A stretch of DNA of 40,722 bases from Prevotella sp. CAG:891 (GTDB taxonomy: Bacteria; Bacteroidota; Bacteroidia; Bacteroidales; Bacteroidaceae): assembly GCA_000437675.1 (NCBI GenBank), contig FR901653.1:1-40722 (forward strand), read 5' to 3'. The translations under genes were made by a program, and so were the position numbers. How positions within the stretch are numbered: position 1 is the first letter of the stretch; every line of letters begins with the position of its first letter. Of this stretch, positions 33,776 through 40,722 are shown one piece after another. A model generated the notes under the pieces. That model was not told where the DNA came from. It worked only from the letters and a program-made list of their open reading frames with translations, and did not search any database.

Positions 33776-34001
33776 AGGGTTATGATAGTTTATAGCTCTA
33801 CCCCCCTTGTCTGATATTCGAAACTTAGATCAGCACTGCATTCACAACCTATACATCAGGGCCATGACTTTTTAAGTACATACTATCACTTTGAAGCATG
33901 ACACACATTTTTTCACTGCGAAGTCACCATAAACATCGCAGACAACAACAAACACCTGCTTACCACCTTTAAATTGGCACTGCTACCCTCATTCCACATC
34001 C

Positions 34002-35312
34002 ATGAAATCAATCAAAAACATCAAAGCAAAAAAAGGTAATCCATGGGGATGGATACCCACACTGTATATGGCGGAAGGCATCCCGTATGTCATAGTGATG
34101 TCTGTGGCAACCATCATGTACGAACGCTTAGGACTGAGCAATGCACAAATAGCCCTCTACACATCCTGGCTCTATTTGCCTTGGGTTATCAAACCTTTTT
34201 GGAGTCCGATTGTTGAATTGTTCGAAACCAAACGCTGGTGGATTGTCATGATGCAAATGCTTATCGGTGCAGCTTTGGGTGGATTAGCATTCAGTTTGGA
34301 AGCACCAAACTACATACAATGGTCGCTGGCCATGCTTTGGATAATGGCTTTCAGCAGTGCCACACACGACATTGCAGCCGATGGTTTTTACATGCTTGCA
34401 CTCGACGACCAGCAACAGGCCTTTTTCGTAGGCATTCGATCCACCTTCTATCGCATTGCCAGCATTATCGGACAAGGATTACTCATTATGTTTGCCGGCA
34501 CATTGGAATCACGTCTGACACCTTCTCACGCATGGTCTATCACCTTTGCACTGACAGCCTTGCTGTTTTTTGCCTTCTTCGCCTTTCATGCACACATGCT
34601 GCCCAAAACCGAGGCCGACAAAAAACAGCAAGAAACAGACTTGTTACATGCCGTAAAGGATTTCTTTGGCACGTTTGTCAGTTTCTTCCGCAAAAAGCAC
34701 ATTGTAATTGCTCTCCTTTTTATATTGTGCTACAGACTGCCCGAGGCCATGCTGGTAAAAATATGTCCGCTCTTTTTATTGGGCAGCACCGAAAGCGGAG
34801 GTTTAGCCCTCACTACGGGCGACATTGGCATTGTGCAGGGCACGCTCGGCGTTATCGGTTTGACCTTAGGCGGCATATTGGGCGGCGTGGCAGCCGAAGC
34901 CGGTGGTTTAAAACGGTGGTTATGGCCTATGGTATTAAGCATTACATTGCCCGATGCCGTTTACATTGGTTTAGCCTACTTTCAACCCGAAGGCTTGTTT
35001 TGGGTAAGCATTTGCGTGTTCATCGAACAATTTGGCTATGGATTCGGCTTTACTGCCTACATGCTCTACCTGATGCACTTTTCCAAAGGTGAATCGACAA
35101 CAGCCCACTATGCCTTCTGCACCGGCCTCATGGCACTTGGCATGATGTTGCCGGGCATGGTTGCCGGATTTTTGCAAGAATCTGTGGGCTACCTGAACTT
35201 CTTCATCATAGCTACATTGCTGTGTGCACTGACTTTTGCTGTAGCTGCACTCATCAAAACAGACGTTGACACAGACAACGACATACTTCAGAAAATCGAC
35301 GAGAAAAATTAA
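34002..35312 (+). CDS. AmpG-like MFS transporter
   Basis: A 436-residue major facilitator protein with about twelve membrane helices. The start (NPWGWIPTLYMAEGIPYVI), the motif LPWVIKPFWSPIVE and the fourth-helix motif ATHDIAADGF match the AmpG/acetyl-CoA-transporter branch. AmpG imports anhydro-muropeptides for cell wall recycling in Proteobacteria. In Bacteroidetes this branch is less well studied and may carry other sugars or peptides. The protein ends in a polar tail (DTDNDILQKIDEKN). It is probably the first gene of a unit with ispE and the ferredoxin gene, with a 53-bp gap to ispE. Confidence 0.85.
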   Translation: MKSIKNIKAKKGNPWGWIPTLYMAEGIPYVIVMSVATIMYERLGLSNAQIALYTSWLYLPWVIKPFWSPIVELFETKRWWIVMMQMLIGAALGGLAFSLEAPNYIQWSLAMLWIMAFSSATHDIAADGFYMLALDDQQQAFFVGIRSTFYRIASIIGQGLLIMFAGTLESRLTPSHAWSITFALTALLFFAFFAFHAHMLPKTEADKKQQETDLLHAVKDFFGTFVSFFRKKHIVIALLFILCYRLPEAMLVKICPLFLLGSTESGGLALTTGDIGIVQGTLGVIGLTLGGILGGVAAEAGGLKRWLWPMVLSITLPDAVYIGLAYFQPEGLFWVSICVFIEQFGYGFGFTAYMLYLMHFSKGESTTAHYAFCTGLMALGMMLPGMVAGFLQESVGYLNFFIIATLLCALTFAVAALIKTDVDTDNDILQKIDEKN

Positions 35313-35365
35313 AAACATCAGTAGATGTTGAACATTATTTATACATTGGTCAAAACTCAATTCTT

Positions 35366-36193
35366 ATGCTGCTACTCCCGAACTGCAAAATAAACATCGG
35401 ACTGAACATTGTGAGCAAACGCTCGGATGGCTACCATAACTTAGAAACCGTTTTTTTCCCGATTCCCTTACGCGACAACTTAGAGTTTAAGGAAATCGAG
35501 AACGAAGATGTGCCTTACCGCCTTGTGTCAGGAGGTGTGCCCATTGAAGGTAAACCCGAAGATAACTTAATCGTAAAAGTTTACCTTGATATGAAAGCTG
35601 AATTCAATCTGCCGGCTCTGGAACTTAGCCTGTATAAAAACATTCCTATGGGGGCAGGCCTGGGGGGTGGAAGCAGCGATGCCGCTGCCATGATGAAAGG
35701 ATTGAACGAGGCATACAACTTACAACTTAGCGCTGAAGATATGGAAAAGCGTTTGGCTAAATTCGGTGCTGACTGCCCATTCTTTGTACGAAACAAACCT
35801 GCATACGCCACAGGAATCGGTGATGAGCTCACGAACTGCAATGTTTCATTGAAGGATAAATTCATCGTGCTGGTAAAACCTGATGTATTTGTTTCGACGA
35901 AAGAAGCCTACGCACACGTTACGCCTAAACTGCCAGCAATTCCGTTAGCCGAAGCTATCAAGTTGCCCATCGAAACATGGAAAGAACAAATAGTTAACGA
36001 TTTTGAGCAATCGGTATTTCCATTCCATCCCGAACTACCGGCCATCAAACAAACACTATACGACATGGGAGCAGTTTATGCCTCAATGAGTGGCAGTGGA
36101 AGCACGATGTATGGTATATTTAATCGTCCTACTCCTGAAGCGAACGAAGTGTTCGATAAATGCTTTGTTTATACCAAAAAACTTATTGAATGA
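35366..36193 (+). CDS. ispE: 4-diphosphocytidyl-2-C-methyl-D-erythritol kinase
   Basis: A GHMP-family kinase of the MEP isoprenoid pathway that phosphorylates CDP-methylerythritol. It has 275 residues. Motifs: CKINIGLNIVSKRSDGYHNL with the catalytic Lys and Asp region at the start, the ATP-binding loop PMGAGLGGGSSDAAA near 93, and the C-terminal SMSGSGSTMYG. Its stop overlaps the start of the next gene by four bases (ATGA), so translation is coupled to the flavodoxin/ferredoxin protein. The remaining MEP genes are not in the window. Confidence 0.96.
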   Translation: MLLLPNCKINIGLNIVSKRSDGYHNLETVFFPIPLRDNLEFKEIENEDVPYRLVSGGVPIEGKPEDNLIVKVYLDMKAEFNLPALELSLYKNIPMGAGLGGGSSDAAAMMKGLNEAYNLQLSAEDMEKRLAKFGADCPFFVRNKPAYATGIGDELTNCNVSLKDKFIVLVKPDVFVSTKEAYAHVTPKLPAIPLAEAIKLPIETWKEQIVNDFEQSVFPFHPELPAIKQTLYDMGAVYASMSGSGSTMYGIFNRPTPEANEVFDKCFVYTKKLIE

Positions 36194-36966
36194 TTTACTA
36201 CTTTACCGGAACCGGGAACTCGTTGGCCATAGTCAGACAACTTCAGAAATTGCGCAACAAGCAAGAAGAGGGTGTCACTGCCATCGACTACACTACCCCA
36301 TATCCCCGACTGACGGATGAGTGCACAGAAATAGGCTTTGTGTTTCCGGTATATGGTTGGGGACTTCCCCTTGTTGCGGAAGATTTCATCCGGCGCCTTC
36401 CCGGTAATACCAACAAGCGTTCTCCTTATATATATGTGATACTTACCTGCGGCGACGACATTGGATGCACTGACAAACAGGTGCGCAAACTTTTTGCGGA
36501 GAAGGGCTGGAACGTGAATGCCATCTTTTCAGTACAAATGCGCAACACCTATATCTGCCTGCCAGGATTTCAGACCGACCCCGCAAACTTAGAACAGCAG
36601 AAAAACGAAAAAGCACTTACCTGGCTACGTCAAATATCACAGCGCATCGAAGCCCACGAACCCAGTTCAAACAATGACGTACATCCCGGTGCATTTCCTC
36701 GCATGAAAAGCTACGTTCTGCGTCCGCTCTTTAATAAGTTCCTTATTCACGACAGGCATTTCAAAGTCAATGCAAAAGCATGCATCGCATGCGGCAAATG
36801 TGTACGCATCTGTCCACTCCATAACATACAGGCCGATGCGATAGGTATGCCCCAATGGTTAGGACAGTGTACGCATTGTCTGCGGTGTTTTCATGCCTGC
36901 CCGAAGCATGCCATCGAATACGGACTATTTACCCAAGGAAAATCGCAAGTAAAGGTAAAATTATAG
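36190..36966 (+). CDS. EFR1-type flavodoxin/ferredoxin fusion protein
   Basis: A 258-residue protein with a flavodoxin-like N-terminal domain (FMN phosphate loop YFTGTGNSLA at residues 4-13, then GFVFPVYGWGLP) and a C-terminal bacterial ferredoxin domain with two [4Fe-4S] motifs, CIACGKCVRICP and CTHCLRCFHACP. This is the EFR1 arrangement. It would carry electrons between donors and partner enzymes in the cytoplasm; the partners are not known. It overlaps ispE by four bases. IspG and IspH of the same pathway are iron-sulfur enzymes that need such electrons, so a supporting role is a reasonable guess, not shown. Confidence 0.9.
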   Translation: MIYYFTGTGNSLAIVRQLQKLRNKQEEGVTAIDYTTPYPRLTDECTEIGFVFPVYGWGLPLVAEDFIRRLPGNTNKRSPYIYVILTCGDDIGCTDKQVRKLFAEKGWNVNAIFSVQMRNTYICLPGFQTDPANLEQQKNEKALTWLRQISQRIEAHEPSSNNDVHPGAFPRMKSYVLRPLFNKFLIHDRHFKVNAKACIACGKCVRICPLHNIQADAIGMPQWLGQCTHCLRCFHACPKHAIEYGLFTQGKSQVKVKL

Positions 36967-37028
36967 CGTTTGGAACAAATGCTCGAAATTATTTAGGCAT
37001 TCGAAGTACGCCATTGCACTGCATTTGC

Positions 37029-37036
37029 TAACTTTG
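37029..37036 (+). promoter_or_regulatory. -7 box for DUF4494-yggS
   Basis: TAACTTTG followed by C, about 60 bp before the DUF4494 ATG. No clean -33 TTTG is visible at the expected distance. Confidence 0.55.
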
Positions 37037-37097
37037 CGCGCCCATAGACAATAACTCCGATTAGAAACCACACAAATAAAACATAACTTACAGCACT

Positions 37098-37571
37098 ATG
37101 AACAATCAATGGTTTGAATGTAAAGTAAAATACGAAAAAACAATGGAAAACGGATTGGTAAAGAAGGTGAATGAACCTTACTTGGTTGATGCACTGAACT
37201 TTACCGAAGCTGAACGCCGAATCATCGAAGAAATCACTCCGTTCATGACGGGCGAATTCGAGGTGAGCGACATTAAGCGCGCACACTATGCCGAACTGTT
37301 CGAAGCACCGGGCGACGACTCTGCCGATAAATACTTCCGCGCTAAATTGGTATTCATTACGCTCGACGAAAAAAGCGGAAAAGAAAAAAAGACTTCACAG
37401 AACGTACTTATTCAAGCTGGTGACCTTCGCGACGCCATTCGCCGTCTGGATGAAGGCATGAAGGATTCAATGATGGATTATACCATTGCCAGTGTTACTG
37501 AAACAGCCTTGATGGACATTTTCCATTACACGCTGAACAAACCTGGAGAAGACAAACCTGAATACGAATAA
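37098..37571 (+). CDS. DUF4494 domain protein
   Basis: A 157-residue protein of the DUF4494 family, which is largely confined to Bacteroidetes and has no known function. The family pattern is seen in NNQWFECKVKYEKTMENG at the start, NEPYLVDALNFTEAERRI and the C-terminal DYTIASVTETALMDIFHY. It is probably cytoplasmic (no signal peptide or membrane segment), with a mixed alpha-beta composition. Its TAA stop shares its last base with the ATG of yggS, so the pair are almost surely co-translated. That coupling is the only hint about its role. Confidence 0.92.
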   Translation: MNNQWFECKVKYEKTMENGLVKKVNEPYLVDALNFTEAERRIIEEITPFMTGEFEVSDIKRAHYAELFEAPGDDSADKYFRAKLVFITLDEKSGKEKKTSQNVLIQAGDLRDAIRRLDEGMKDSMMDYTIASVTETALMDIFHYTLNKPGEDKPEYE

Positions 37572-38230
37572 TGATACACCTTAATGAAGTAAAGGCTACA
37601 ATTCAACCTGGTGTCGACCTTGTAGCTGTATCTAAATTTCATCCGGCCAGTGTGCTGCAAGAAGCTTACGATGCAGGACAACGCATTTTTGGAGAAAGCC
37701 GTGTGCAAGAACTGCAAACCAAATACGAGGCTTTACCCAAAGACATCGAATGGCACTTCATCGGACACTTACAAGCCAACAAAGTAAAATACATAGCTCC
37801 ATACATCTCGCTCATACACGCCGTAGACAGCATGAAGCTACTCACGGAAATCAATAAGCAGGCTGAAAAGCATAACCGCGTGATTTCATGTTTACTTGAA
37901 CTACACATAGCTCAAGAAGAATCAAAATTTGGCTTCCTTCCCGACGAATGCACCCAAATGCTCGACGAAGGCAAATGGCGCGATTTACATCACGTACAAA
38001 TAGCAGGATTGATGTGTATGGCATCGAACGTCACAGACGAGGCACAAATTCGCAGCGAATTTCATAAAGCCAACACATACTTTCAAGAAATTAAAGCCCG
38101 ATTTTTTGCTAACGACGATGCCTTTTGCCAACGCTCATGGGGTATGTCACACGACTACCAAATAGCCATGAAGGAGGGGGCTTCGCTTGTACGCATCGGA
38201 ACTGCCATTTTCGGCGAACGCGAATACTAA
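37571..38230 (+). CDS. yggS: YggS-family PLP homeostasis protein
   Basis: A pyridoxal-phosphate-binding protein of 219 residues with an alanine-racemase-like barrel but no known enzyme activity; it keeps PLP and amino-acid pools in balance. The PLP lysine is Lys22 in LVAVSKFHP. Other motifs are FGESRVQELQTK near 41, WHFIGHLQANKVKY near 62, and the C-terminal SWGMSHDYQIAMKEGASLVR with the phosphate-binding RIGTAIFG. The N-terminus is short for the family (relatives often have 10-15 more residues), but the overlap with DUF4494 leaves no room for more. No terminator is obvious, and 38231-38457 holds nothing I can name. Confidence 0.95.
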   Translation: MIHLNEVKATIQPGVDLVAVSKFHPASVLQEAYDAGQRIFGESRVQELQTKYEALPKDIEWHFIGHLQANKVKYIAPYISLIHAVDSMKLLTEINKQAEKHNRVISCLLELHIAQEESKFGFLPDECTQMLDEGKWRDLHHVQIAGLMCMASNVTDEAQIRSEFHKANTYFQEIKARFFANDDAFCQRSWGMSHDYQIAMKEGASLVRIGTAIFGEREY

Positions 38231-38457
38231 CAGCTTGTCGCTGCATAGAAAGTGCATCCTAACAAAAGTGTCAGATGATTCTCACGGGGTTATCGCATCC
38301 AATGAGTAAAGCATCAAACACAAGAAAATATTACTTACACAAGCCTTTATACGAAGCGTGAATCATGACAGTAACTAAAAAGCCTGTATTCAGACCTAAA
38401 CTACTACAAAAAATCATAAATATCCACGGCTTCGAATAAATAATAAGAAAAATTCTA

Positions 38458-38465
38458 TAACTTTG
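38458..38465 (+). promoter_or_regulatory. -7 box for rpsA
   Basis: TAACTTTG followed by C. The nearest -33-like sequence is TTCG (38431-38434), 23 bp upstream and imperfect. Transcription would begin near 38471, exactly where the structured leader starts. Confidence 0.65.
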
Positions 38466-38470
38466 CAGCG

Positions 38471-38572
38471 AGTTTGGATAAAACCTATGCAACATAGGCT
38501 GTTCGGGCACATCTCCACTCGGGGCCGGGAGCCCCACCCGCCCCACAGTTTAGGCTTCGTTTCGTTCAAACC
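38471..38572 (+). promoter_or_regulatory. Structured RNA leader of rpsA
   Basis: The leader can fold into a closed unit. A 7-bp outer helix (38472-38478 with 38565-38571, one G-U) encloses a 6-bp hairpin (38484-38489 with 38493-38498) and a compound hairpin: CTGT/ACAG (38499-38502 with 38545-38548), GGGC/GCCC (38505-38508 with 38540-38543) and GGGGC/GCCCC (38521-38525 with 38531-38535). The region is far richer in G+C than its surroundings. It ends 31 nt before the rpsA ATG. Feedback by S1 on its own mRNA is known in E. coli; here it is inference. Confidence 0.55.
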
Positions 38573-38603
38573 GCTATTATTCACTTTATTATTAACTCAT
38601 TAA

Positions 38604-40403
38604 ATGGAGAACTTAAAAAACATTGCACCGCTTGCGGATTTCGACTGGAACGCTTTTGAGAATGGTACCGTAGAGTCAGCTCAAAGCCACGAAGAACAAG
38701 AAAAGGCTTACGACAACACTTTGGGTCGTGTAAACGAAAACGAAGTTGTAGACGGAACCATCATCGCCATTGGCAAGCGCGAAGTTGTAGTTAACATTGG
38801 CTACAAGAGCGACGGTATCATCCCCGTTAACGAATTCCGTTACAATCCTGATCTCAAAGTAGGTGACACCGTTGAGGTTTACATCGAAAATCAGGAAGAC
38901 AAGCGTGGCCAACTCGTGCTCTCACACAAGAAGGCTCGTGCAAGCAAGTCTTGGGAACGCGTTAATGCCGCACTCGAGAACAAAGAAATCATCAAGGGTT
39001 ACATCAAGTGCCGCACGAAGGGTGGTATGATTGTTGATATCTTCGGTATCGAAGCATTCTTGCCCGGTTCACAGATCGACGTGAAGCCCATCCGCGACTA
39101 CGATGTATTCGTTGGTAAGACGATGGAATTCCAGGTTGTTAAAATCAACCAAGAATACAAGAACGTTGTGGTTTCTCACAAGGCTCTTATCGAAGCTGAA
39201 CTCGAAGCTCAGAAGCAAGAAATCATCTCTAAGCTCGAAAAAGGTCAGGTACTCGAAGGTACCGTTAAGAACATCACTTCTTACGGTGTATTCATCGACC
39301 TCGGCGGTGTTGACGGTCTCATCCACATCACCGACCTTTCTTGGGGCCGCGTAAACGATCCGCACGAAATCGTTCAGCTCGATCAGAAACTGAACGTTGT
39401 TATTCTCGACTTCGATGAAGAGAAGAAGCGTATCGCCCTCGGTCTGAAGCAGCTCACTCCGCATCCTTGGGATGCTCTCGATGCTGAGCTCAAGGTTGGC
39501 GACAAAGTAAAGGGTAAAGTTGTCGTTATGGCCGACTACGGTGCATTCGTTGAAATCGCTCCCGGTGTAGAAGGTCTTATCCACGTAAGCGAAATGAGCT
39601 GGAGCCAGCACTTGCGTTCAGCTCAGGACTTCTTGAAGGTAGGCGACGAAGTTGAAGCCGTTATCCTTACCCTCGACCGTCAGGAACGCAAGATGTCACT
39701 CGGCATCAAGCAGCTCAAGGACGATCCCTGGAAGGACATCGAACAGAAGTACCCCGTTGGCTCACGCCACCACGCTAAGGTTCGCAACTTCACCAACTTC
39801 GGCGTATTCGTTGAATTGGAAGAAGGTGTAGACGGACTCATCCACATCTCTGACCTCTCTTGGACGAAGAAAGTTAAGCATCCTTCTGAATTCACTCAGA
39901 TTGGTGCCGACATCGAAGTAATCGTTCTCGAAATCGACAAGGACAACCGTCGTCTTTCACTCGGTCACAAGCAGCTCGAAGAAAATCCTTGGGATGTATT
40001 CGAAGGTGTATTCACCGAAGGTAGCGTACACGAAGGTACCATCACCGAACTCATGGAGAAGGGTGCTGTAGTTCAGCTCGAATATGGTGTTGAAGGTTTC
40101 GCAACTCCCAAGCACCTCGTTAAGGAAGACAACTCTCACGCTCAAGAAGGTGAAAAGCTCCCCTTCAAGGTAATTGAATTCAACAAGGACAGCAAGCGCA
40201 TCATCTTGTCGCACAGCCGTACTTTTGAAGATGGACAGCGTAGCGAAGCTCGCACTGAACGTGCTAAGGCTCCCCGCAGCAACAAGAGCGCAAACCGCCC
40301 TGCTAGCGACATCCCCGCTATCCAGAATCAGGCTGCCACCACTTCACTCGGTGAAAACGACGCTTTGGCAGCTTTGAAGGCTAAAATGGAAAAAGGTGAG
40401 TAA
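38604..40403 (+). CDS. rpsA: 30S ribosomal protein S1
   Basis: A 599-residue S1 protein with six S1 (OB-fold) RNA-binding domains, beginning at about residues 45, 130, 215, 300, 385 and 475. The central domains carry the repeated pattern GVFIDLGGVDGLIHITDLSW and its variants. S1 helps mRNAs bind the small ribosomal subunit; it matters especially here because genes in this phylum mostly lack Shine-Dalgarno sequences. The C-terminal 60 residues are polar and low in complexity (ARTERAKAPRSNKSANRP). The codon use is strongly biased (many AAG, CTC, GTT, CGT), unlike its neighbours, as expected for high expression. Confidence 0.97.
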   Translation: MENLKNIAPLADFDWNAFENGTVESAQSHEEQEKAYDNTLGRVNENEVVDGTIIAIGKREVVVNIGYKSDGIIPVNEFRYNPDLKVGDTVEVYIENQEDKRGQLVLSHKKARASKSWERVNAALENKEIIKGYIKCRTKGGMIVDIFGIEAFLPGSQIDVKPIRDYDVFVGKTMEFQVVKINQEYKNVVVSHKALIEAELEAQKQEIISKLEKGQVLEGTVKNITSYGVFIDLGGVDGLIHITDLSWGRVNDPHEIVQLDQKLNVVILDFDEEKKRIALGLKQLTPHPWDALDAELKVGDKVKGKVVVMADYGAFVEIAPGVEGLIHVSEMSWSQHLRSAQDFLKVGDEVEAVILTLDRQERKMSLGIKQLKDDPWKDIEQKYPVGSRHHAKVRNFTNFGVFVELEEGVDGLIHISDLSWTKKVKHPSEFTQIGADIEVIVLEIDKDNRRLSLGHKQLEENPWDVFEGVFTEGSVHEGTITELMEKGAVVQLEYGVEGFATPKHLVKEDNSHAQEGEKLPFKVIEFNKDSKRIILSHSRTFEDGQRSEARTERAKAPRSNKSANRPASDIPAIQNQAATTSLGENDALAALKAKMEKGE

Positions 40404-40491
40404 TCATCAAACCATCCAATAAGCTTTTAACTTTTACCTACAGCATAATCTCTGAAAATAAAGATTTTCTGTAAGTAAAATTCAAACACAT

Positions 40492-40541
40492 GGAACAGAT
40501 TTGCAAAGAATTTCATTCTCAGCATCTCTGTTCCTTTTTTT
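40492..40541 (+). terminator. Terminator of rpsA
   Basis: An 8-bp perfect stem (40492-40499 with 40527-40534) is followed by seven T. A second 12-bp hairpin with one mismatch (40432-40443 with 40469-40480) lies between the stop and this one, without a T-run. The last 180 bases of the window show nothing I can name. Confidence 0.85.
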
Positions 40542-40722
40542 GTATATATAAAACGGACTCCATACGCTGGCATTCAAGAAGCAATAAATATACGATATCA
40601 ACACCTAAATCATAACGAACTTGACCATCTAACATCTCAAAAACGTCACCACCCCTCCAAATCACCCATTTTTTCGCAGATTTTTCAAAAAAACACTGAT
40701 ATTATTTGGTCAATTAAATTTT

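Overview
The window looks like chromosomal DNA of a member of the Bacteroidales. A Prevotellaceae-like genus is my best guess, but the genus is uncertain. Three things support the order. The core proteins have Bacteroidales-type architectures: PyrK/PyrD, a eukaryote-like IleS, ZapA next to Rny, DUF4494, DUF4296, and a DksA-like protein without its zinc finger. Many genes are preceded by the Bacteroidetes promoter form, TTTG about 19-20 bp before TAnnTTTG. Almost no gene has a Shine-Dalgarno sequence. The content is mostly housekeeping. I see no prophage, insertion sequence, CRISPR array or defence cluster.

Layout. 1-8.2 kb, mostly minus strand: a TtcA-like tRNA thiolation enzyme with a DUF486 membrane protein, a fused Nfn/GltD-type flavoprotein, a thioredoxin, the wreck of a membrane pyrophosphatase gene (hppA), and a large secreted amidase-like protein with a golvesin-type insert. 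8.4-9.6 kb, plus strand: a small HTH regulator gene broken by one stop codon, then a TraB/GumN protein. 9.7-12.6 kb, minus: a BatD-like protein and NAD synthetase, with a long leader. 12.8-20.5 kb, plus: 4-alpha-glucanotransferase, a 900-bp gene-free region, isoleucyl-tRNA synthetase and a DksA/TraR-like protein. 20.7-22.6 kb, plus: lspA, a DUF4296 lipoprotein and a 58-residue protein, ending in a strong terminator. 22.6-25.3 kb, minus: an operon of HAD phosphatase, PanB and an MFS transporter. 25.6-27.6 kb: a membrane protein, tRNA-Val and CutC. 27.8-29.5 kb, plus: pyrK-pyrD. 29.5-30.6 kb: a second gene-free region. 30.6-33.7 kb, plus: two unnamed proteins, ZapA and RNase Y. 34-38.2 kb, plus: an AmpG-like transporter, IspE, a flavodoxin/ferredoxin protein, DUF4494 and YggS. 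38.5-40.5 kb: ribosomal protein S1 with a structured leader.

How the genes relate. Gene pairs with short overlaps point to operons and coupled translation: the TtcA-like gene with DUF486, pyrK with pyrD, ispE with the ferredoxin gene, and DUF4494 with yggS. PyrK passes electrons from PyrD to NAD. PanB starts pantothenate synthesis. IspE belongs to the MEP isoprenoid pathway, and the coupled flavodoxin/ferredoxin gene could supply electrons to the iron-sulfur enzymes of that pathway (inference).

The less ordinary material lies between genes and in two broken genes. It includes two diverged copies of a roughly 320-bp intergenic element that share a 21-bp tandem motif (15.74-16.07 and 29.84-30.16 kb), a 17-bp perfect long-range stem between the dksA-like gene and lspA, structured leaders before rny and rpsA, an hppA gene that has lost most of its middle, and a YozG-like regulator with one nonsense codon. 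I found no convincing new multi-gene system.
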